Origin: QFNR01 sp043842855
GTDB lineage: Bacteria; Pseudomonadota; Gammaproteobacteria; Burkholderiales; Neisseriaceae
Direction: 5' to 3'
Length of the DNA: 64,000 bases
Assembly: GCA_043842855.1 (NCBI GenBank)
Contig: JBBPJF010000003.1
Coordinates: forward strand, 248,001 to 312,000
Part shown: piece after piece, positions 16,870-24,558 of the stretch
How positions within the stretch are numbered: the first letter of the stretch is position 1
How the letters are laid out: the number at the start of each line of letters is the position of its first letter
The notes under the pieces: model-generated
What the model was told of the DNA's origin: nothing
Databases searched by the model: none
The model's input: the letters and a program-made list of their open reading frames with translations, nothing else
Translations under genes and position numbers: made by a program

Positions 16870-17766
16870 TTATTTAATACTTCTACCTAATGCATACATA
16901 CCATCGATAAGACATGAAGCTCTCTCAATATTTTCACTGGCTTGGTATTCTTTAGCACATTCTTTTTTAAGTGCCTCACGCTTTTTCTTTACCCAATCAG
17001 AGCTGTAAATATTTTCTTTATTGAGTAATTTGGCTCTTTTGAGAACTTCTGCTTGAATGCGATTTACTTGTCCGTACAGACAATTTCCGATTTCTAAGAA
17101 GTTGTCACCAGCTTTTTTAATACATCTGTCATCAATGTTATCTTCTTCGTAAAAAGGAGGTTTGAAAAAATCTTCATTTTTTTCTATTTGATCGGCTTCT
17201 GATAGGTTATCACTTTCCTTTTCAGCATTATTTTTTTCTATGTCAGTAGATTTAGTTGTGTTACCAACTTTTTTTTCAGCGTTTCCCATACTTCTACCTA
17301 ATGCATACGTCCCATTAGTAAGACACACAGCTATCTGAAAATATCCACTTTGGCCTTGATCTTTGAATTGTTTCATACATTTTTTGTTAATTACTTCCTC
17401 CTTTTTGGCTAACCAACTGGAAGTATAAACATTTTCTTTATTGAGTAATTTGGCTTTTTTGAGAATTTCCTTTTCAATTTTAGGTAGTTGGTCGTATGTA
17501 CAATTTCTCATTTCGACAAAATCTGTATCAGCTTCTTCAAAACATTTTTTATCAAGCTTATCTGTTCTATAAAAAGGATTTTTGAAATAATCTTCATTTT
17601 TTTCTATTTGAGTGGGTTTTGATAGGTTAGCACTTTCCTTTTCAGCATTATTTTTTTCTATATGAGTGGATCTAGTTGTGTTACTAACTTTTTTTTCAGC
17701 GTTTCCCATATCACCACAAGCAACAAGGGCTAAAAAACTTAAGATATATAGTAGATGTTTCTTCAT
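16870..17766 (-). CDS. Internally duplicated lipoprotein, LprI/DUF1311-like
   Basis: 298 residues with a lipoprotein signal (SFLALVAC, lipid-modified C17). The rest consists of two repeats of about 140 residues. Repeat 1 starts GNAEKKVSNTT at 21 and repeat 2 starts GNAEKKVGNTT at 161, and each ends YALGRS. Each repeat has four cysteines (C75, C89, C130, C148 and C215, C229, C270, C285). The layout C-x13-C ... W-x-x-KK ... C ... C-x6-YALGR resembles the lysozyme-inhibitor LprI/DUF1311 fold, but this is inference. The junction RSMGNAEKK looks like the end of one gene fused to the mature start of a copy. The neighbouring gene at 18049-18501 is a single-unit paralogue. Inverted repeat copies B and C flank this gene. 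The ATG has AGGA upstream. Confidence 0.75.
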   Translation of the reverse strand: MKKHLLYILSFLALVACGDMGNAEKKVSNTTRSTHIEKNNAEKESANLSKPTQIEKNEDYFKNPFYRTDKLDKKCFEEADTDFVEMRNCTYDQLPKIEKEILKKAKLLNKENVYTSSWLAKKEEVINKKCMKQFKDQGQSGYFQIAVCLTNGTYALGRSMGNAEKKVGNTTKSTDIEKNNAEKESDNLSEADQIEKNEDFFKPPFYEEDNIDDRCIKKAGDNFLEIGNCLYGQVNRIQAEVLKRAKLLNKENIYSSDWVKKKREALKKECAKEYQASENIERASCLIDGMYALGRSIK

Positions 17767-17858
17767 TTCTTTCCTTCTAAATCTAAGTTAAGTCAAGTTC
17801 TTCTTTGGTTGCCACATCTCGTCTTAGATTGTCTCTAAATGATTTGTCAGACTTCTGC

Positions 17859-17913
17859 TCAATGTCCCCCAGAGGGTATTCCTACGGTGCTTAGCAGCTT
17901 CTTGCTAAGACAC
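17859..17913 (-). repeat. Hairpin repeat copy C (IS200/IS605-end-like or REP-like)
   Basis: On the minus strand CTTAGCAAGAAGCTGCTAAG forms a perfect 7-bp hairpin, followed by CACCGTAGGAA, a reduced CCCTCTGGGGG hairpin and GACATTGA. It lines up with copy B but in the opposite orientation, its end pointing at the start of the duplicated lipoprotein gene. Confidence 0.6.
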
Positions 17914-18048
17914 TAACATAGCCTTACGGCGATTATCGATAAAGATTTATACCAACGATCACTATTATAGTTTGATGTTAGCCCTAGGATTGCTTAGATT
18001 AATGCAATTAGTATCAATCCAAGCAATCTTTTCGGTTATCTGTAGATG

Positions 18049-18501
18049 TTATTTAATACTTTTACCCAATGCGTACATACCATTGCTAAGACATACAGCA
18101 ATATTAATATCTCCAATTTGGCCTTGATTTTGGTATTTTTTAGTACATTTTCTGTCAATTACTTTCTTCTTTTTAGCTATCCAGCTGGAAGTATAAACAT
18201 TTTCTTTATTAAGTAGTTTGGCTTTTTTGAGAATTTCTGCTTCAATCCGAGGTATTTGTTCGTATGAACAATCTCTCATTTCGACCAAATCTCTACCAGT
18301 TTCTTCGTCAAAATCTTTACTAGCTTCGTCAATACATTTGTCATAAATAGCATCTGCTGGGTAATAACGATTTTTGAAATAATCTTTACTTTTTCCTATG
18401 TGAGTAGATTTGGTTGTACTATTAATTCTTTTTTCAGCGTTTCCTAAATTACCACAAGTAATAAGAGCTAAAAAACTTAAGATATGTATATATTTTTTCA
18501 T
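18049..18501 (-). CDS. Single-unit lipoprotein, LprI/DUF1311-like (paralogue)
   Basis: 150 residues, with a signal peptide and lipobox (LALITC, C16) nearly identical to its downstream neighbour's, then one copy of the repeat unit with cysteines C56, C78, C119 and C137. Segments EILKKAKLLNKENVYTSSW and YALGKSIK are shared almost word for word with repeat 1 of the 298-residue protein, so the pair arose by recent duplication. It may inhibit lysozyme or bind an envelope ligand if the LprI resemblance is real; otherwise the function is unknown. The ATG at 18501 has AAAAGG upstream. It is in the same orientation as the neighbour, but repeat copy C lies between them. Confidence 0.75.
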   Translation of the reverse strand: MKKYIHILSFLALITCGNLGNAEKRINSTTKSTHIGKSKDYFKNRYYPADAIYDKCIDEASKDFDEETGRDLVEMRDCSYEQIPRIEAEILKKAKLLNKENVYTSSWIAKKKKVIDRKCTKKYQNQGQIGDINIAVCLSNGMYALGKSIK

Positions 18502-18913
18502 TTTTTTCCTTTTGAATTTAATTCAAGTAAAGCTAAGTAAATATTTTCTTCATTGGTCATTTTTTTCTTACGCCATCTCTAACTCCTTATCAAGATTTTT
18601 TAGACTATATGCCTACAGTACTAAATTTGTATGTTTGTATGTCATTAATAATTTGAGCATCACTTGTCTTCGATATCTTAGATCAGGCTGGGGCGAATGG
18701 GCAGACACTTGAACTAGAAACTGGGATGTAATAGAGGGGACGGCTAGCAAAGGCTGATTCTACGAATATGAATCATACTTATCCAGTTTGTCTACCTATA
18801 TTCAAAAACTATAGAAAGACTCAAGGTAACTTTAACACTGTATGCAGTGTAAATATACTAACCATGTGGATTAAATAGGGGCGCTTGCTTATACTATCCA
18901 GTTAGCCTGTGAA
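18502..18913. other. Spacer upstream of the lipoprotein genes
   Basis: Contains the presumed promoter of the lipoprotein gene, but no clear -35/-10 pair. The plus-strand frame at 18410-18712 is a low-complexity shadow. Confidence 0.3.
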
Positions 18914-18980
18914 GTGCTCCTAGCAGTCCATTGCTAAGCACTGCAGCAAGTCTCTCTCTTTAGGAAGGGATGGACATCAA
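18914..18980 (+). repeat. Hairpin repeat copy D (IS200/IS605-end-like or REP-like)
   Basis: CCTAGCAGTCCATTGCTAAG is a hairpin like that of copy C, followed by CACTGCAGCAAG, TCTCTCTCTTTAGGAAGGGA and TGGACATCAA. The last bases of the element include the stop codon of rnz (TCA, 18977-18979, read as TGA on the minus strand). Confidence 0.6.
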
Positions 18981-19822
18981 ACCTCAAATTCTAAAAAGTC
19001 ATCAGCAAGATCAGTATTGCTTAACTCTTCTCGTGCCTCTTGCAGTAAAGCTTCTCTCTGTAGTCTACTACTGTAACGTGATGATAAATGCGTTAGGAGC
19101 AGACGTTTTACACCAGCCTTCTTAGCCATTTGTGCTGCTTCTCGAGCTGTAGAATGACCATATTTTTTTGCTAGTTCAGCTAAGTCATCTCTAAAAGTTG
19201 CTTCGTGAATAACCAGATCTGCATTCTGAGCTGCCAATAACTCATTCGCATTCGGCTGTGTATCACCAAAAATAGTGACTATCTTCTTTTTACTAGGACT
19301 AGTTTCCAAGCTTATATGCTCTTTTGCATCCATTTGTTTTTCACACTTAGTTGCAGTAATTGCTAACTCTTCTACTCGATAGGCAAAGGATGGACACCGA
19401 TGAAGCATCTCATAAGCATACACCTGCTTTGTATTCTCTTGGTAGATCAATTGATTAGTACTATGTTCTTTAATCTCTAAAGAAAAAGCTAGTGTGGTAT
19501 AAGTGGCCTTAAGGTTAAACCTAATCCATTCACCTATGCCTTCCGGTCCAAAGATCATCAGTGTTTTTCTGCGTTTCTTTACCGACATACCAAATAAAAG
19601 GGCTAATAGCCCAAGCACATGATCTGCATGTAAATGTGTAATGAAGATTTTACTTATACTGTCAATATTCGATTCCCCTAGCTGTAAGTAATGGTATGTT
19701 CTCTCACCACAATCAAACAACCAACTATCAGCTCTTGGTGAAGACCATCGTAATAAAAGGGCACTTGTATTACGGGCTTTAGTAGTGGTCCCCGCAGCTG
19801 TGCCCAAAAATAATAGTTTCAT
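18977..19822 (-). CDS. rnz: Ribonuclease Z
   Basis: Metallo-beta-lactamase-fold endonuclease that processes tRNA 3' ends. The metal motif HLHADH is at 63-68, preceded by FDCGERT (37-43). Further metal ligands appear as LHRCPSFAYRVE, FGDTQ and LLTHLSSRY. The length of 281 residues is a little short of the usual 300-310. All tRNAs in this window encode CCA, which would limit the need for full 3' maturation by this enzyme. The ATG at 19822 is followed by a typical start MKLLFLGT. Its stop lies inside repeat copy D. Confidence 0.9.
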   Translation of the reverse strand: MKLLFLGTAAGTTTKARNTSALLLRWSSPRADSWLFDCGERTYHYLQLGESNIDSISKIFITHLHADHVLGLLALLFGMSVKKRRKTLMIFGPEGIGEWIRFNLKATYTTLAFSLEIKEHSTNQLIYQENTKQVYAYEMLHRCPSFAYRVEELAITATKCEKQMDAKEHISLETSPSKKKIVTIFGDTQPNANELLAAQNADLVIHEATFRDDLAELAKKYGHSTAREAAQMAKKAGVKRLLLTHLSSRYSSRLQREALLQEAREELSNTDLADDFLEFEV

Positions 19823-19951
19823 TTTGTATGTTTAATTTCCTTTCAAGTATGGCTTGCGTTATGTCCTCAGCCTTATCCATTAAAACTTTACAATCTTAAG
19901 CAACTGCCCTTCACTCATGTAGTATTTAACTCAAAGAAAGGATGCTAATTT

Positions 19952-21304
19952 ATGAATTACTTGTTACTCTTTCTATTTTACCTGGTCTTATTTTCCACTT
20001 GGCGATGGATGCCTAAACACTGGCAACTCTCTTCTCAAGTACTGAGTCAACTATTAATCGGTGTCATTTTAGGGCTTTGCTTTCGTCTAATACCGACTGA
20101 ACCCCTACCCAGCCATCTACGCGCCTGGATAGATCTTATAGGCCAAGGCTATATTATCTTATTGCAAATGATAGTAATGCCATTCATCTTTATTAGTATC
20201 CTCTCAGCCATTATCCAATTACACCAGGTTCATTCTCTTGGAAAAATAGCTTTTATTACCCTTAGCTTGTTGTTAGGAACCACTGCAATTGCTGCTTGTA
20301 TTGGAATTAGTTATGCACTGCTTTTTCAGCTTAACTTTCCTCAACCCTTGTCTCATATATCAGCTCCTACCTTTTCATTAGCTTCAATGCAACCTTCACT
20401 AGAACAGCTTAAACCCTTAAATTCCCCAATGTGGTTATTGAACCTTCTACCCAAAAATCCTTTTCTTGATTTAGCAGGTGTGCGGCCTACCTCTATTATC
20501 AGTACGGTTATTTTTTCTAGTCTACTAGGGTGGGCCGCAATTAAAGTTAGAGAGACTCAACCAAAGCAGGGAAAGAAATTATTTTGGCTTATTAAAGTGC
20601 TTCAAATTTGGGTGATGAAGCTAGTCCGGCTCATTTTACAATTTTCGCCTTATGGAGTAATGGCTCTAATGGTATCCATCATGCTACAGGTAGAACTTGA
20701 AGCCATCCATCAATTGGGACGTTTCATAATCGCTTCTTACTTGGCTATTTTTACAGTATTCATTATGCATTACTTATTACTTGGTTTGGTTAAAGTTTCT
20801 CCTCTCAACTTTCTGAAAAAAACCGGATCCTTACTTTTATTTGCTTTTGGTAGTCGATCCAGCGCCGCTTGTGTTCCAATGAATATTGAAGTGCAAACAC
20901 GCGCTCTAGGAATTCCTCCCTCTATAGCTACTTTTGTAGCCACCTTTGGTACTACTATCGGCCAAAACGGCTGTGCGGGCCTTTACCCCGCTATGCTAGC
21001 TACCATGGTGGCTCCAACTGTCGGCATATCACCTGTGGATCCCAGCTGGTTGGTTGCATTGGTGTTCACTGTAACCCTTGGTTCGATAGGTGTAGCCGGT
21101 GTGGGCGGTGGTGCTATTTTTGCCGCACTCATTGTATTCAGCGCATTGCAACTCCCACTTACTAGCCTGCCTATCCTGATTGCTATAGAACCCTTAATAG
21201 ATATGGGGAGAACTGCCCTCAACGTTAATGGTACTTTAGTCGTAGGAATGCTAACCTCTAAAATACTACCCCTTATTAATCCTACATTCTCTAAGAAAAA
21301 TTAA
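19952..21304 (+). CDS. Dicarboxylate/amino acid:cation symporter, TcyP-like (probable L-cystine uptake)
   Basis: Inner-membrane secondary transporter of the DAACS/SLC1 family. The first helices and the block FGSRSSAACVPMNIE, the segment TTIGQNGCAGLYPAMLA, and then GVAGVGGGAIFAALIVFSAL and EPLIDMGRTALNVNG match the TcyP/YdjN cystine transporters rather than GltP. The 450-residue length fits. The ATG at 19952 has AAGGA nine bases upstream. A sulfur role would fit with cysK and gshA elsewhere in the window, though these are not neighbours. The substrate is inferred from motif resemblance only. Confidence 0.88.
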   Translation: MNYLLLFLFYLVLFSTWRWMPKHWQLSSQVLSQLLIGVILGLCFRLIPTEPLPSHLRAWIDLIGQGYIILLQMIVMPFIFISILSAIIQLHQVHSLGKIAFITLSLLLGTTAIAACIGISYALLFQLNFPQPLSHISAPTFSLASMQPSLEQLKPLNSPMWLLNLLPKNPFLDLAGVRPTSIISTVIFSSLLGWAAIKVRETQPKQGKKLFWLIKVLQIWVMKLVRLILQFSPYGVMALMVSIMLQVELEAIHQLGRFIIASYLAIFTVFIMHYLLLGLVKVSPLNFLKKTGSLLLFAFGSRSSAACVPMNIEVQTRALGIPPSIATFVATFGTTIGQNGCAGLYPAMLATMVAPTVGISPVDPSWLVALVFTVTLGSIGVAGVGGGAIFAALIVFSALQLPLTSLPILIAIEPLIDMGRTALNVNGTLVVGMLTSKILPLINPTFSKKN

Positions 21305-21514
21305 ATACAGCAACCAAACCGCTAAATGGATAGATAGTTTTAAAACAACAACGGGAAACAACTTGCCTTTCATTGTGCCACCGAATAAAAGCATCAGCTC
21401 TCTTTTTTAAAGCTATCCACCAATTATGCTAACTCTTCTAGACACTAATTAACTACTCTATTTTTTACGCTACTTTTGCCTCAAAAAGCCCTACCTAATC
21501 TCTAATGATTCGGG

Positions 21515-21520
21515 TATAAT
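21515..21520 (+). promoter_or_regulatory. Probable -10 element of tRNA-Lys
   Basis: TATAAT 14 bases before the tRNA 5' end. The -35 region (around TACCTA, 21492-21497) is a poor match, so the promoter assignment rests on the -10 and its position. Confidence 0.45.
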
Positions 21521-21533
21521 CCCTCACTCAGTT

Positions 21534-21609
21534 GGGTTGGTAGCTCAGTTGGTAGAGCAGTGGACTCTTAATCCATTGGTCCAGGGTTCGAGCCCCTGCC
21601 GGCCCACCA
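21534..21609 (+). tRNA. tRNA-Lys (CTT)
   Basis: Acceptor GGGTTGG/CCGGCCC with two G-T pairs, anticodon loop CTCTTAA with CTT, T-loop GGTTCGAGC, encoded CCA. A second lysine tRNA with TTT is at 51786-51861, so both lysine anticodons are present. Confidence 0.95.
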
Positions 21610-21662
21610 TTCTTTTTGAAAAATATTTTGCACCATTCAACTGACATGCCTTGCTTCCACGG

Positions 21663-22328
21663 CTAAAGTGCTCTGCTAGCCAAATACCTGGTTCGTCCTA
21701 CTTCTCTTAATAACTCTTCTCTGCTATTTACTTCTACACCGCCAGCTCTTTTCATTTCTAAGAGTGCCATGTTTGACGTCTCATGATCTAACCCTCTACA
21801 AGCAGCTAAGTTCACTACTACTTTCCAAGTTTTGGAAGCACGCAGCAGCTGAAGTGCTGTATGCTTGACACAGTACTCCATGGTTAAACCGCCCAATAGA
21901 ATCAGACGTGTCTTTTTAAAGTGCAGCCATTCGATAAGTCCCGTACTAGTATGTTCTTGTAAATCATGATAGCAGGAACCATAAGGATGAAGATGCGATT
22001 CCACACCTTTATAGATCAGAAAATCATATTCTTCAGGTCTGGGCAACCCTGGTAGGACATCAAAGCCCTGAGTCCCTACTTCAGCATGAGCGACCCAAGT
22101 GAGATCTGCATCGCTATGACCAGTGCATTGTCCCATTTCTGCACGCGTATCCACACGCCAAAGACCGCTTGGCCCATGAGCTTCTTTGCTTAATACCCTG
22201 AAATCTGCTAACTGTGCTTGGTAATTCAACTCTGAAACTATCTCCAATACACCGTTTACTGGCAACTCATCCGGACAAAGGCTTGAAAAAGTTTGTTGAA
22301 CGTCGACCTCAATAGCAACAATAGACAC
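21663..22328 (-). CDS. pncA: Nicotinamidase / isochorismatase-family hydrolase
   Basis: Hydrolyses nicotinamide to nicotinate for NAD salvage. The catalytic triad of the family can be placed at D9 (EVDVQQTF), K107 (YKGVESHLHPYG) and C153 (GLTMEYCVKHTAL). The metal region reads SKEAHGPSGLW rather than the E. coli-type DWHPANH, as in a branch of nicotinamidases whose motif is SKDAH. Start is GTG 22328 with AGGGGGT five bases upstream. It follows prlC with 13 bases between, so the two probably form an operon in the order prlC-pncA. Confidence 0.85.
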   Translation of the reverse strand: MSIVAIEVDVQQTFSSLCPDELPVNGVLEIVSELNYQAQLADFRVLSKEAHGPSGLWRVDTRAEMGQCTGHSDADLTWVAHAEVGTQGFDVLPGLPRPEEYDFLIYKGVESHLHPYGSCYHDLQEHTSTGLIEWLHFKKTRLILLGGLTMEYCVKHTALQLLRASKTWKVVVNLAACRGLDHETSNMALLEMKRAGGVEVNSREELLREVGRTRYLASRAL

Positions 22329-22341
22329 GTTGTACCCCCTA

Positions 22342-24363
22342 TCAATTGATGAGCCCTAAATGCCTCAAAAGCGCATCCACTTTAGGTTTTCTACCTCTAA
22401 ATGCAATAAACGAATCCAACATTGGCCTCGCTCCTCCTTTTGAAAGAATTTCTTTCCAAAATCTCTGTCCTACTTCATGTCGGTTATCAGCTTCTAAAAA
22501 GGCTTCATAAACATCTGCCGAAAGTAACTCAGCCCAAATATAACTGTAGTAGCCCGCACTATACCCCCCTGCAAAAATATGTTCAAATGAATGAGCAAAA
22601 CGATTTTCTTTCCATTGTGGGGTTACCGATACCTCAGCTCTTATTGCTTCAAGTATGCTTCTCCAATCTACCGGCGTTTGAAGCTCACCCTGACTATAGA
22701 TAGTCATATCAAATAAGGAAAATTCCATCTGTCTTAATAAAAACAAGCCGGCCTGAAAATTTTTAGCTTTTTTCATCTGTTCAAACAATGAATGAGGAAT
22801 TTTTTCTCCCGTTATACGGTGTTGTGACATAGATTCCAACACATCAAATTCCCAAGCAAAATTTTCCATTAATTGGCTGGGTAACTCTACTGCATCCCAT
22901 TCCACACCTGAAATACCAGCCACATCCAATTCATCCACTGTAGTCAGCAAATGGTGTAAACAATGCCCCATCTCATGAAATAGGGTTATAACTTCCTGGT
23001 GCGTCAAATAACTTTTCTGCTCTCCCACAACGGGGGTGAAATTACAGATTAGATAGGCAATAGGTAACTGTAGTCCCTCCTTTTTCTTCCAACGACCACA
23101 GTACTCATTCATCCATGCTCCACCTTTTTTACCTTCTCGTGCATACAAATCTATGTATACGCCTCCTAGTTCCTGCTTATTTTTTACTAGACGAAAATAC
23201 TGTACGTCTTTATGCCATACAGGTCTGGCCTCAAATTCAAATTCCACCCCATAAAGTTCATTAATCAAATGGAACAAGCCTTCGAACACCTTCCCCACTT
23301 CAAAATATTGTTTGACTGCTTCTTCTGAAAAGGCATACCTACTTTCCCTGAGTTTTTCACTAACAAAACTCATATCCCACGGTTGTAGTGTTTCCAATCT
23401 AAGTTGTTCTTGAGCAAAATTGGCTAATTCCTGCATTTCTAATTTAGCCACAGGTAATGCCTTTGTCACCATTTCTTTGAGGAACTCTAATACTTCACTC
23501 GGCGTATTTGCCATTTTGGTCACTAAGGACAGATCCGCATAGCTGTTGTACTCAAGTAGACGGGCCTGTTGAGTAGATTTTTCTAAAATGGCATCTATTA
23601 CCTCTCCATTATCCCATTGTCCTTTTTGAAATAATTCACTGGCCCTGGTAGTGTAGGCCCGATACATTGTTTCCCGAACCTGCCGTTCTTCAGCAAATTT
23701 CATAATAGAAATATAGTATGGCTGCTGTAACTTAATTTCATACCCTGCCCTTTGCTTAGATTTTGCACCTGCTTCGAATAAAGCTAAATCGCTGGGAGGG
23801 ATACCTCGCAAGGTTTGTTGATTTTCAATATACCAGCTAAATGAATCAGTAGAATCAAGAACATTTTGACTAAATTTACTATGCAGGACTGATAACTCAC
23901 TATGTAACTGAGCTAACTTTTTACGGCTACTTTCTGACAGATGCGCACCCGCTAAACGAAATGTCCTTAAATCATTATGTAATTTTTGTTTTTGTTCAAA
24001 CGAAAGACTTTCCTCACATTCCGCCTCTATCCGCTTTAATCTCTCATACAACTCTAGATCCTGTGCAACCTCTGTATAAAACTCAGAAATTAGCGGAATC
24101 ATCTGGTTATAAACTTTTCTTAACTCTGGGGTATTTTTCACTGAATGAAGGTGTGCCACCACGCCCCAGGCCCGCCCTATCCTTTCCAGGGCTGTAGTTA
24201 GAGGATCTACACTATCCACCCAAGTGATAGGAGAAGTTTTCTTAATCGCACTAATTTCCTGTCTAACCTGCGCTAGCAAATCATTCAAGCTCTTCTCTAT
24301 TTCACTACTTTCTATTTGTGGAAAGGCAGGCACTGGCCCCAGCCTTAACAAAGTATCCGACAA
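22342..24363 (-). CDS. prlC: Oligopeptidase A (M3 family zinc metallopeptidase)
   Basis: Cytoplasmic oligopeptidase that degrades short peptides, including cleaved signal peptides. The zinc motif HEMGH lies at 463-467 in LFHEMGHCLHHLL, and the downstream segment WDAVELPSQLMENFAWE carries the third ligand, as usual for thimet-type M3 peptidases. The length of 673 residues is typical. The start is a TTG at 24363, supported by GAGGAG six bases upstream; no better start is near. A decayed, partly deleted copy of part of this gene lies at 26822-26995, beyond dxs. Confidence 0.94.
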   Translation of the reverse strand: MSDTLLRLGPVPAFPQIESSEIEKSLNDLLAQVRQEISAIKKTSPITWVDSVDPLTTALERIGRAWGVVAHLHSVKNTPELRKVYNQMIPLISEFYTEVAQDLELYERLKRIEAECEESLSFEQKQKLHNDLRTFRLAGAHLSESSRKKLAQLHSELSVLHSKFSQNVLDSTDSFSWYIENQQTLRGIPPSDLALFEAGAKSKQRAGYEIKLQQPYYISIMKFAEERQVRETMYRAYTTRASELFQKGQWDNGEVIDAILEKSTQQARLLEYNSYADLSLVTKMANTPSEVLEFLKEMVTKALPVAKLEMQELANFAQEQLRLETLQPWDMSFVSEKLRESRYAFSEEAVKQYFEVGKVFEGLFHLINELYGVEFEFEARPVWHKDVQYFRLVKNKQELGGVYIDLYAREGKKGGAWMNEYCGRWKKKEGLQLPIAYLICNFTPVVGEQKSYLTHQEVITLFHEMGHCLHHLLTTVDELDVAGISGVEWDAVELPSQLMENFAWEFDVLESMSQHRITGEKIPHSLFEQMKKAKNFQAGLFLLRQMEFSLFDMTIYSQGELQTPVDWRSILEAIRAEVSVTPQWKENRFAHSFEHIFAGGYSAGYYSYIWAELLSADVYEAFLEADNRHEVGQRFWKEILSKGGARPMLDSFIAFRGRKPKVDALLRHLGLIN

Positions 24364-24533
24364 AATAAACTCCTCTTACAATAGTCTGATAAAAGCCCTC
24401 CATTTTAAGCTATTTCCGCTTATTTTAGCAGTATCCAAATAAAAGTTAGGATGCAGAAGGCCTAGCTTCTTACCGTTTCCATTAACTCTAACCGTGCTAT
24501 TTCTAACTGAATCGTCTAAAATGGCGCGTATAA

Positions 24534-24558
24534 AGGAGCCTTTGAAATTACAACTATG
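24534..24558 (+). promoter_or_regulatory. Distant ribosome-binding site and possible mini-ORF before dxs
   Basis: AGGAG (24534-24538) is 17 bases from the dxs ATG, too far for normal initiation. It is close to a TTG (24542) that opens a five-codon frame whose TGA overlaps the dxs ATG. This may be a coupling mini-ORF, or dxs may simply have a weak site. Confidence 0.3.
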
